64,000 bases of DNA, from contig JAHLMK010000007.1 in NCBI GenBank assembly GCA_019915135.1, forward strand, positions 2,542,001 through 2,606,000. The letters run 5' to 3'. Every line of letters begins with the position of its first letter. Position 1 is the stretch's first letter. Under the pieces are notes generated by a model that made no database searches, was not told the DNA's origin, and saw nothing but the letters and a program-made list of their open reading frames with translations. This stretch comes from Strobilurus pachycystidiatus. Lineage: Eukaryota; Basidiomycota; Agaricomycetes; Agaricales; Physalacriaceae. The translations under genes and the position numbers were made by a program. Positions 23,464 to 33,758 of the stretch are shown here, piece by piece.

Positions 23464-24407
23464 TCAAGACGCGCTATTCTGAACAATACCCGCAATACTG
23501 CACGTCGTACCACTAGCCGTCGCGCCAGAGACGGTAAATGGCTGGGGATTTGACTGTTACAGCATAATGATAGAGATACTGATGGCTGCACTCACATAGG
23601 ATCCCAGGTGGGGCCAAGATCCGCACCAACCAGAGGCAACAGTCGTTGCAGTGATTTTGACATTGCTCTGTAATCAAAAGTGGTCAGGACAGTGACAGAG
23701 CTTGGAAGTTTGTACGCACATAAGTGATGGGACCAAAGTCAAAGGCAATGTTGTACAGCTGGGGTTTGTGAATATGTTTTATCTCCAAAACTTCAAGTCT
23801 AAGATATGTACCTCAACGGCAAATATCGCTCTGTCTTGATGCTTCAGTGCTATGCGGAAGTGTACTGGGCAGACAAGACAAACCGGTTCATTGTGTTTCC
23901 AGTGACATTGAGAGTTGTACTGGCCGACTGAGAACCACTCGTCAATGTGCTAGTCCAGACAGTGCTACTGGACTAGGCACACGAACATCAGGAGACTGGA
24001 AACAGATGCAAAGAAACATACAAGATTGAAGGTGAAATGCACGGTATCTCCAGGGTAAACGTTGAATCCATTACCCCAAGGAAGGGAAGGCGTTCCGTAG
24101 AAACCATCGCCTATCCACCAGGTCCCGCTCCTTCCGTCCAGAACAGCTTGGAGAACACCGTTGCTGCTCTGAACACCCGGCCAGACGTACGGCGTGCCTC
24201 CGGGAGTGGGAAGCTTGGGAACGACCATGTCTCCAGAGAGAGCGGTGAAAGTCCTGGAATGGTTCACACATTAGGTGATAAAGATTCGATTAGGAGCCTG
24301 AGAGCCCAGACGCACGAGGCATCCCATTCGACAGTATACCAGTCAGCTGCACGGACTGTAGCTGAGAACAGAGAGGAGAGTGCGAAGAAGTAAGAGGAAA
24401 GCTTCAT
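23464..24407 (-). CDS. Secreted peptidase G1-like (concanavalin-A-like fold) beta-sandwich protein
   Basis: Seven exons on the minus strand (24407-24316, 24253-24022, 23972-23884, 23830-23812, 23758-23720, 23667-23596, 23553-23464) encode 210 residues; one exon is only 19 nt. An N-terminal signal peptide (MKLSSYFFALSSLFSATVRA) precedes FTALSGDMVVPKLP, GTPYVWPGVQ, VLQAVLDGRSGTWWIG and LYNIAFDFGPITYSNVKIT. The order 'SG..VP', 'a.vWpG.q', 'lQ' follows the beta-strand plan of fungal G1 (eqolisin) peptidases, but the catalytic Gln/Glu cannot be assigned, so activity is not claimed. Probably an extracellular wall or substrate protein. All six introns (42-62 nt) keep phase, which is strong support for a gene. 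Confidence 0.75.
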
Positions 24408-26319
24408 GATGGTTCAGCGACGAGTCTGGTTCAACGTTGGCTATGATACTATTACCTCGAATCAGAGACTGTTCATATATGTAGCATAGCAGTGGATTGA
24501 GCTAGAGAACCATGTGTACAGGCACAGAGAAGAAGCGATGTTCAGGCTGCCCACCTGCGTTATCTCGCTTGATATCGAGTCTGGATGTTCCTCGGAAGCT
24601 CGGAGGAAAGACGTGAGGAAAACGGAGGAGAAAGCGCATGCATGGGATGGGTCAGTGGAACAGCATTTATCGCACGCCCAATATCTCAGAATAAGGCGGA
24701 TCTGGTCTCTCACAACACCTGTACTTCGTTTCCTTCTGAAAGTGAAAGTCACGACGCACGATACTTAGTCACAGTCACAGCTTGGTCTAGCCGGGAGCTG
24801 CCGGGACCTAACCCAAGGTCTGCTCTCTTTTGCTCTTCGACGACAACCGTACAACGGCGCGGAAATCAGGGTGCAACCCAAGGTGCAACTCGCCGTTTTT
24901 GCCAAACCTGCTCAGTCTGAATCTATGTACAGTTCTTGAGCGTTCGGTGACGAAGCTCGCGGGCTTGTTGAACAAGTGAACCGAATTGTTGTCGTGCAAG
25001 CGTCTACGTCTATCATGCCTGAAACAAGACGGCACGCGTACGATCATCTGCCATGAGTCTTCTGTACTATCTGCCGACCCCAAAATTAGCAATCGACTAT
25101 CGCTGTGAAGTCCACCGCTCATCCGACCCGGAGTCCATGACCTATGCACGCGTTGCTTCCTGGAGTCTGAGTAGACCTGGAATCCACTACTGACCAGTAT
25201 CTTCCACGCTTCATTGACGTCTTGTATGCTCAAAGCTCACAGTAAGCAGAAGCTATCACACACCTATGTTGAGAAAATAACGTTTCGTTAGCGTGTACCG
25301 CGAATCTCTGAGTGGACGGCCCGGTGCAGGCTCGACCACATCTGATCAAAATTCGGTGCTGGACACGATCACCTCATACGCGCTCAAACTCCTTCATTGT
25401 GGCCCACGAATGCAGAGCACATCGGAATCGCCAGATGCTGCTGTGACGGTTCAGACCCGGATTTGACCTTCACTAGTCTGAGTGAGATCGTACGTGGTAC
25501 TACTTGCTAGCGCCTACTCCCGCATCCACACTTGCCATCCGTAAGCTTCAGGCTGACAGGTGAGATGGTTCTAGTGGAGTCGGCCCTGAGGCCTGAGGAT
25601 GGGCAACAATGAGCTGTGCGTGTGAATATTGCAAAGTCCGGTCGCATTCACTGATGACCATGGTTAGTTGAAGATTATCTCACTCGAGCCCGGATCTGGA
25701 TCTGTATCCTCGACGCTTGTCTCCTCGACGATCTGGTCGATGTGAGCCTCGATTATATCTGCCCGACGACGCGCTCAGCGCTCATAATGAGCCGCGACTC
25801 GCGAGATACCGAATCGTCATTTGAAATGGCCTGCCCTATGATTCATACTTCTCTGTTGTCGTGCTTTCACGAATCCTGTATCAGTCTGCTCTTTTGATAA
25901 CTTGACTTTATCATTAGAGCCACCACCATAGAACTTGGCGCGAACCAAGCAAGGGAAGACCCTCTGCGGCGACGTCGAACCTGGTGACGGCCTCCTTGCG
26001 TGCATTCACATTTGATCCGTTTACAAGCCTTCTGTGAAGGCTTGGTTTGACGCGTAATTAATGAGCCGCTGACGAGACGAGTTCAAAGCATCCGAGCCTT
26101 AGCGAATGAGGAAGTCCTTGCCGTAACTTGGTCCTGACAATACACGAGGCGAACATGATGTGCTATTAAACAGTGGTCTTGTTTCTGAGGATTCGCTTTA
26201 AGAGCGATGCCCAAGATGGGATGAACACAAAGCAAGGAAAGCTTCCCCTACTCGACAACCGTCTTTCTTCGCTCCTGAGGATCACTCGAGAAGAAACCGT
26301 CTCACAACCCGTTATCAAC
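24408..26319. other. Gene-poor spacer
   Basis: About 1.9 kb between divergently oriented genes. It presumably holds the promoters of the secreted protein (-) and the HMG-box gene (+). Short open frames only; a 426-nt minus-strand frame at 24808-25233 has no recognisable features. Confidence 0.5.
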
Positions 26320-27147
26320 ATGTCATCCGAGCACGTTCCCCGCCCAAAGAACTCTTTCTTCCAATGGCGCACCCAGTATAACAAGAATCCCTCTAAATAT
26401 TCTTCCCACCTGCATCGCAACCAGACAAAAGTCTCCTGCACCGCTGCCGAGATCTGGAATTCATTCAGTGAGGCTGATAAGCAGCCTTATGTGGACAAGG
26501 CTCGACTCGAGCAGGCGCAGCATAAGCGCGATCACCCCGACTACCGCTATAATAGGGGTGGCGTGCAGTCGAAAAAACGCGCCACGAAGGCAGCCGCGAC
26601 TGAGACCAAGAGTGTCACTACCCGGGAGCGCGCGCGTAGACAGAGGACGTCAAACGTCAAACCTCATCCCGAACCATCTGCTCCTGTCCTTCATTATCCA
26701 CCGCCGTCTCCATCTGTCCCTTCCAGTCCCACAATTATGTCCCCGTTGTTGATGGTGTCCGACATGCCTTTCACCCCGACAATCGCATTGGAATCTCTCC
26801 CAAGTTTGTCGGACTCGGAGCCTTCTCCATCTTCCTTCTCCGACGAGTCTTCCTCCGCAGTTACGCTGCCGCCCGTTGACCTTCATCCTGATTACACCAT
26901 CGGCGCGGAATACACGTTCCCGACGGTGGACTGGGAGGTCGAGCTTGGGTACTCGCATTGGCCGAGGTCGCCCGCGTCGTATCCTCAGGTCAAGGAAGAG
27001 TGGGATACGTATGCGGACCCTCTCTTCCCACAGGACGAGCTCAAGCCCTACTCGTTTGAGCCGTTCCCCGCTCATGATGATGGCGCGTTGGATCACAGCT
27101 TTTTCATCGAGCCAATGGTGCGGGTCAAGGTGGAGGACGAGTATTGA
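26320..27147 (+). CDS. HMG-box (MATA_HMG-type) transcription factor
   Basis: Intronless 275-residue protein from the Met at MSSEHVPRPKNSF. An HMG box spans residues about 6-75: RPKNSFFQWRTQY, AAEIWNSFSEADKQPYVDKA and DYRYNRG, the sequence-specific HMG class that includes fungal mating and development regulators. A basic stretch (KKRATK) and a Ser/Pro-rich, then acidic C-terminus (ending VKVEDEY) look like a nuclear signal and activation region. The frame is open upstream to 26173, so a longer start is possible, but the domain normally begins within a few residues of this Met. No homeodomain or pheromone gene is nearby, so a mating-type locus is not implied. Confidence 0.85.
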   Translation: MSSEHVPRPKNSFFQWRTQYNKNPSKYSSHLHRNQTKVSCTAAEIWNSFSEADKQPYVDKARLEQAQHKRDHPDYRYNRGGVQSKKRATKAAATETKSVTTRERARRQRTSNVKPHPEPSAPVLHYPPPSPSVPSSPTIMSPLLMVSDMPFTPTIALESLPSLSDSEPSPSSFSDESSSAVTLPPVDLHPDYTIGAEYTFPTVDWEVELGYSHWPRSPASYPQVKEEWDTYADPLFPQDELKPYSFEPFPAHDDGALDHSFFIEPMVRVKVEDEY

Positions 27148-27266
27148 TGTCCAAGGCTGTTTAGCGTCTGTATATAGCCCAACTTGAATGTTGTATCGCG
27201 TCGAGAGTCCATTGTATAGCAGCTGTTGTAAAACATATTGTACAACAAACGAAGTCTTGTAAACCT

Positions 27267-27295
27267 GTATATCTAAAGTTGAACTTTAGATATAC
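27267..27295. terminator. Perfect 14-bp-stem palindrome at shared 3' ends
   Basis: GTATATCTAAAGTT at 27267-27280, one unpaired G, then the exact complement at 27282-27295. It contains the stop codon (27286-27288) of the minus-strand F-box gene and lies about 120 bp past the HMG-box stop, so both convergent transcripts may use it. The role as an end signal is inference. Confidence 0.5.
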
Positions 27296-28630
27296 ATTCT
27301 GGTGGCCAAAAAGTGACTGTCTTTCTCCGAGATGTGCCACTCAGGGCCCAGAACCTCGGGCATGGCAAGACTGGTATCCAGACGCTCGACAAGAATAGAT
27401 CGGAGACCTGGACAATCACTGATAGAGTGCATCGTGTGCACCAGCGATTCCATACACTCCGTGCCGCTGACAACGAAGTGTGCTGACACGATCCCATTTA
27501 GCATAGATAGCTTGACGGGGACTAAGGAGGATTGACAATCAATTGTAAGCCACAATTAGGAAAGGACCACACCCACCGGCCTCAACTATGGGGATCTTCA
27601 GGTGTCGGAGTGTCTCCTTATTTGCAAGAAGAAGTGACTCCAGAACGTCGGCGCGGAGGATCGGCAAAAAGCTCTCACTGACGGTCAGGAAGAGAGTTTC
27701 GAGGTTCTTGCAGTTTCGCGCCAGACAGAGCAGAAGATCGGTGTTCCATCCAGTCAACACCAAACTTGTGAGCGGAGGTAGATTCTCGACCTGGGTAAGG
27801 CTTGGTACGGGGATGTCCTCTGTCCAATTCGGATCCACCATCACCTCCATCTGAAGGACTCGTAGGGTTCTCATTCTGCCTATGCGCTCCAGTAGATTCG
27901 GCTGGCGCATTCGGAAGATGTTCCGAAAAACCTCACGAGGTAAAGCCGGAATCGGAGGATTGACAACATTCAACTGGAAGAGATCGGGATAATGGATGCA
28001 TAGCAGCTCCGCGTACATAGACGAAGTGATCGTTACTGAACCAAGTCTTGCATTGCGCCGTTGTAGGGCGCAGAGGACGCGTCGATGTTGGTTCAGTATT
28101 CCGCGGCTGTCATGGAGGGATATTGTGTGGATGTATGGAGAGAGTGTCTCGTGGGGGGAGCGCAGGAGGTGACCGAAAGCTCTGGTGCGCGCTGAGGAGG
28201 TAAGCGCAACAACAAGATGCCTGCGACTAACGGGTAGCCACCGAAAACACACAAGACTGCATGCTAGGAGTGTGTTCTGGTCATCGCGTGCAGCATATAT
28301 GACTGCGTCGCAGAGCTCGCGGGGAAGGACGGGGTTCTGTGGGAAGACCTTTGGAATGCGGCGCCAATAGTGAGAAGGACCGAGAGTGGATAGACTGTCG
28401 ACAAGGCTATCAAGGGCTGCTCCCGCCGGGCAAAGGAGGGATTTGTCAACGAATCTTCGGAGGGGGTTTGGTCTCATCTGGCCGCTCCGTGAATCATGAT
28501 ATTGGGGTTTCAAGAGGAGGAATACGATGAAGGACAACGTGGCGATGGCAAGAAAGATTAAGAGGAAGGACAATGCACATCCTGAAGATGAATGATCTGG
28601 GCCCGCCTTGCAGTCGTCGAAGCCGGCCAT
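27286..28630 (-). CDS. F-box protein with an N-terminal transmembrane segment
   Basis: Two exons (28630-27577, 27521-27286; intron 55 nt) give 429 residues. Residues about 17-42 form a hydrophobic helix (CALSFLLIFLAIATLSFIVF then LLLKP). At about residue 100 is an F-box (VLPRELCDAVIYAA, TLLACSLVCFRWLPVSRRHL), followed by leucine-rich-repeat-like sequence (LERIGRMRTLRVLQMEV, LTSLVLTGWNTDLLLCL, CKNLETLFL). F-box proteins bind Skp1 in SCF ubiquitin ligases; the repeats would choose the substrate. This repeat-bearing F-box type is greatly expanded in basidiomycetes. The membrane anchor is unusual. The stop codon lies inside the palindrome shared with the HMG-box gene. Confidence 0.78.
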
Positions 28631-30798
28631 GACGAAGGGTAGGTTGATTTATGGATATGAGGATTGGATGGAGAGGAATCGGGGGACTCGGGGGATCTGG
28701 CTATGGACTGAGGCCGTCCGAGTCAGTCTAGTGAGCCGTGAGTGAGACGGGCCATTGACGCGAGAGTGGCCTACCCTTTGCGGGGGCATGCTTGGTCACG
28801 GCGGAGAGCAGAATGAAGAACCTCGACTGAATGTGGCACTATAGACTAAGATTGCGTGATCTGTATTGAGGGCGTGTACGGGATGTGCACCTGGATCGGT
28901 AGTAATAGTCGAGCAAGTCACTGTGAGAATCTTCGTGAGTAAGGTCCAGGATTTCATAGTCGGACAGAGTATCCGGGACCCAGAGTCAGAGTGATAGGTC
29001 GCTGTTCAATCTCGCAATGAGGAAATCTGGGAGGCGAAGGTCGCCCTCACAGCGCCTACTTATTGCTTGCATGATGATCTTGGCGTTCTACCTCCCGCTC
29101 CAGCCTTTGATCTTTCACATATGCATGCCGTCGATGTCGCAATAATACTTATCATTTCGAAAGACTGACATTACTGGAGTCCGCATAGAGATTTACCTTC
29201 AAGTTCCGCGTCCACGCGCACAACGGCATCATTCCACTTCAGTCGGATACTTCGTCTACTCGAGCTCCTTCGTAAGCATACGGTGCCTGCTATCCTTCAT
29301 TGTACTGTGAAGGCGGTCCAGGGGAAGTGCAAGGTTCTACTAGGCGACTAGGCGTTCTCGTGAGGCTTACGTGTGCGAGTCTTTCCATTGAACTCGAAGG
29401 CCGCTGACGGTGGTTCTGAACTGAGGAATTCCGTTCATGAGGCCGCGGAGCGCTGGGTGCAGGAACAAGTCTGGGCACAGCGATTGACGGTCGGGCGGAG
29501 GCAGGCACATAGTAAAGGGACGCACTCAGTCTCCTGCTTCAGAGTCTCTCAGAGTCCTACCTTTGAACCTGAGTTCCGCCCATGGTATCGCGTTAATCGG
29601 CCTTGAGACATTCACGGCGTCAATAAAAGTACGGTGGTGATATCTACTTGGACACCTTGTGCAATGATTGGAGGAGCTTGGAAGCTATCGTTGAAATTCT
29701 TGGGTGAGTTCGCTGATGCTAAATATAATCTGTGAGATTGATGGTCTGACTTTTGTTACAGGTCCTTCCGTGGCGCTATAGTACGCGTCACTTCTTCCTC
29801 GTGAAAGTTCCATAAGGTTCAAGACACCGTCAAGGCTTGAAACGCGACCTTCATGGAATCATGAGCCTTGAGCAGACTATCGCAGGATCCTCGAAAACCT
29901 CTACAATGTACAGTGTCGTTAATGACGCTAAGCTCAACGGTAGGGTAACACAATGAACATCTTACATGTTCTTGGCGCGTCAACTTACCGACGGAGGGCC
30001 ACTTCCTAGTTCAGCCTAGTTCTTGGTATCGATTCTGAAACCTAGTCAGCATCTTTGAAAGCGTTGATACCCTCGCCCTCGCCACAGGCAACGTCTGTTG
30101 TTGAAAGAATACTCATGTTGGAGCCATCATCCATAGTCGGCGGTGCCGTTGCTCGTTTTCGTCGGGGTCTTTCTGATCAGGCGTCGCCGCGTGCATTGCT
30201 CTCGAGCTGGCCGAAACGATGACTCACAAGTCGGTGAGTGAAGTGGTTCCGTTGCTATCTCCATTCAACCTGATACTACAGACGTGAGGTGAGGTTTTCC
30301 GCAGGAGGTTTGTGCTACAATAGCAGGAATGATTTCCGATGACAATAATAGAATAATAAAGAAATGAAAGGGGCTGAAGGAGTGTCTGCTGGCTAAGTCG
30401 ATTGGACGGCGACTTGTGCATCGAAACTTGAGGATGGGAATACATACTGGTGGTTATGTCGACAAGAATCACCATGGTCGTCAAGTTATGAAAAGTTAAG
30501 CTTCAAGAACGTACCGTTATAGTTTGCCCATGCCAATGCCGAAACAGCGGAGGACTCGTCAAAGGGTCACAAGAATGTAAGGAGTTACGCTTTGGGCGAA
30601 GACAATAAGAGAAAAAGCGTCCGAAGAGCCATTGATCAATTTCATTTCAAAGCCGAGCTGAGAAGGGTTCCTGTGGGGAGTTTGTTATGTCTGGCGAGCC
30701 TCAGAGATGGACTGCTTGAGAATGAGTTATCTAGCAGAGGTAAGACGCAGACGGGTGCCACACTGGTGCCACATGGAAGACAGGACGAAGACTCCGGA
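28631..30798. other. Long spacer, no confident gene
   Basis: About 2.2 kb. A good splice pair near 29703-29760 (GTGAGTTCG..TTTGTTACAG) joins a short open stretch, and a minus-strand Pro/Arg-rich frame lies at 29290-29508. Neither can be extended to a convincing gene. They may be non-coding exons or relics. Confidence 0.4.
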
Positions 30799-31177
30799 CT
30801 AGGTCCAAAAGAAGGTCTGGGGTCATGTGGCAGTGTTACCAGGTACTTTGCCGAAGTTCGGACCTGATTTGTACATCGACAATAAGAAAACTCACAAAAT
30901 GTCTGGGATGGCTCTCTTATTGTTAGCCCGACCTGGCGCTCCTGATTCCTACCTTTACCGGCTTTCTCTCCGTCCTCTTCAACGCGCCCGCCCCCGTCTT
31001 CCCAAAAGTTGGTCCCCAACCACCCACATTGGATCCTGTCATAGCACCTTGTGATACAAGCACACTCTGCACAATTTCCCCTTCGAGGCGCCGATAAGCA
31101 CTCAGCATTCGCGTGCTACTGGCTGCGCGCTCTCCATAATACACACGTTGATTGTGAGCTCCTTGATTGCGACCCAT
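30799..31177 (-). CDS. Small hypothetical protein, three exons
   Basis: Candidate exons 31177-30953, 30902-30864 and 30816-30799, with phase-0 introns of 50 and 47 nt, would give 93 residues beginning MGRNQGAHNQRVYYGERAAS. It is Gly/Ser/Arg-rich with no recognised domain, ending in a Cys-containing FCEFSYCRCTNQ and FFWT. Its start lies only 43 bp from that of the divergent PX gene. The fully consistent splicing is the only evidence. Confidence 0.3.
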
Positions 31178-31220
31178 TATCGATTCGAGACTGACACTCG
31201 CGACCAGGAGACGATAGACC

Positions 31221-33502
31221 ATGACTTTCTTCGGGCCTATGGTCAGGATGGACACTGCGGATGTTGTGGTAAGCTCGTCAAAAGCCCTTTCCATTATAAC
31301 CTACTCAAGCTATCATTACATCCAGAACCTCAAGCGAGTGTGTCACAGACAGCCACCGCATCGATTTACAGTCGAGCTACTCCCACCTCTGAAGCACGGT
31401 GCGCTATCATAGGACCTGCTGACTATCATTCGCTCACAATGTTGCAGGCTCCGGTCATCTCTTCGGCCTAAGAGTATCTGCTGTCGGTGATGATTGGGAG
31501 TCCAGTCGCTCATCCCGGGCTTCGACATACTCCTTGAGGGAGTATGACATCTGGCGGCGTTGGGAGGACTGGCTCCAGCTCCAGGACCAGCTTGAAAGCG
31601 AATACAATCTCTTGGCACGCGAGAAGAAGAACCGTCTTGTGGCAGGGAAAGGCGTCAAGAAGGACGGATTCTACAAGCAAGATGCAGCGTCCTCATGGGA
31701 TTCGCTACCTCCCGGTCCTGACCCCAACTCTATCGCACAGGACTTTCACCAAGTTGTCCCAGCCTTGACAAAGAAAGGCACAGTCTTCCGCCCGAGTCCG
31801 GCAATAATCGACCAGAGGTTCCTCGAAATCAAGGCTTTCATAGAGGGCTTATTCAAGGAGGACCAGGCTACTTTGATTCAGGAACTCAGAGCCGACCGCA
31901 CTGTCACGGATTTCTTCGGTATCTGGGGAAGAGATATGGACTTGCACCGAAAGGAGGCCAAGACGAAGCGGACCTCCGAAGTTGGGTCCCCCACGCCGCG
32001 GTCCTCCATCTCCAGCAGCGTCTTCTCCACCTATTTCGAAAACGCTTCCATGCCTAGTGTCGACAGTCAATCCCCTACGAAGTCTCGCAAATACTCCATG
32101 TCGTCGACCATCACCCCCTCGGATGCAAGGGCGAGCTCGCGTTCCTCTGTGACAGGATCAGTCTTCTCGGTCTCCACGCCCACCTTGAAGTTAGATATAC
32201 CCGTCATCGTCACCACTCGGTCCAGTAATCGGCGTAGCTCAGCGTCGTCTGATTCATCGTCGACATCGTCCCCACGCAGTTCTACCAGCTCCCATATGTC
32301 TCTGCCCAGCGTTGTCGACGATGGCCCTGCTCCGTTCGGCTATAATCCCCAACTCTCCTCGTCTCATTCGGCTCTGAGCGCCCTACCAGAAGATGACGTG
32401 TTGCCTGATAAATACGATAATATGTTGTCTGCTCCCCCTTCCTCACGCGCACACGGTACGAGCAGAAGGGCCCGCCGCAGTGCTCAACTTTTCACCAATC
32501 CCGAGTTGTTAAACTTGCCAGACGCCAATTGTACGTACCTCATTTCTTGTTGGGCCACACATTCTCACCCAAGTGTTCGCAGACAACAATAACCGTGATT
32601 CTTGGCAATCAGACATGTCGGGTGTATCAGCCATCGCCGACTTGGGCTTCACCTTGCCCACGACGCCCACAATGTCATCGAGAATGTCTATCAGCAGCGT
32701 AGCGACATATATGACTGACTCTTCTGTCGATGCCGTCCTTCCCCGGGAGACTGCTCGTGTCCGCGGAGAAGGCGCTACTGGAAATCGTCGTCCAATGTCT
32801 GACGATGGTCTTGACGAGTACAACTTCGGGGGTAAGAACTTCCTGGCCATAATCAATGACCTGACAACTAATCTTTTGCCGACAGACTTTCCTTCTTCAA
32901 GTCCTGAAGCGCTTCGGCCACGTACTTCCCTCGGTCATTATCGTCCAACAAGCACTATGTCTTTGGAGACTGCCGACTTCGTCTTGAGCGGCGATGATAA
33001 CAGTGCATATGGCGGTTATGAATCTGACAACACCCTTGACGTCCCAATGACCGCGCGCACACTGAGACCAACATCTGATGCCGTCTCGGTTGCCTCATCC
33101 TCCGCGTACTCTGCTTTCTCCTCCGCCACTCTCTCTTCCGTATCCTCCATAATGTCCTCACCAACCTCCCCGGAGGATAAAAAGCCTCTCTCCCCCACCG
33201 CTCCTGTCACAGTCAAGGCAGCTTGCGGTAAAACAGTCATCATCTTCCGTGCCACCCGCGATATACCCTTCTCTGATGCTCGGCAGAGGATCAAAGAGAA
33301 ACTCGCGAAGCAGGAGAAGATTGTGCTCTCCCCAAGATTTGTCATTGCGCTAGTCATGCAGGAGTCGACGAACTCCCGCAACTCTGTCGTCTCGCTTGCG
33401 AGCGAGGGAGACCTCAAATTGATAACGACACCCGAAGAGTGGCGATGGGTTATGACGTATGTCGACCATAGCAAAGTCACTCTTCGCATCTTGGATGATT
33501 AG
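31221..33502 (+). CDS. PX- and PB1-domain protein (polarity/scaffold-type)
   Basis: Exons 31221-31268, 31326-31398, 31448-32530, 32583-32831 and 32886-33502. The third acceptor could instead be at 32573, and the fourth intron is in frame. A PX domain runs from HRFTVELLPPL through YDIWRRWEDWLQLQDQL and the Pro-rich loop LPPGPDPN to FLEIKAFIEGLF. A Ser-rich disordered middle of several hundred residues follows. A C-terminal PB1 fold runs VTVKAACGKTVIIFRA to VTLRILDD, with an acidic patch (TTPEEW). PX domains bind phosphoinositides; PB1 domains pair with other PB1 proteins. The two together recall Bem1/Scd2 and NADPH-oxidase organisers, but no SH3 or TPR is seen, so the precise partner is unknown. 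Confidence 0.82.
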
Positions 33503-33758
33503 ACATCCCTCAAGGATACCTCGCTTTTACGTGACTTTCCTCTACTTCGAAGCGCCACCCATACCTTATTTCTTCGTTCTCTTACTGTGCCAGTTTCATT
33601 GATTTTATGGACGCGAGAAGTTTATTCGAATTCCGCTTCTCGTGATTATATTTTGATACCAGTTTCTCCAGTATATACAGTTTTACCCCCCTACGTTATA
33701 GACAGTAAAGTAAGTTACCACACGAACGCCATTGTATCAATTAGTCTTACAGATTTCA

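Noticed and set aside
24808..25233. 142-codon minus-strand open frame
   Set aside because: No recognisable motif, no supporting splice structure, in a gene-poor spacer. Likely chance.
26320..28630. Mating-type locus, because of the HMG-box gene
   Set aside because: Basidiomycete mating loci carry homeodomain pairs or pheromone/receptor genes, and none is in the window. The MIP gene that usually flanks the homeodomain locus is also absent.
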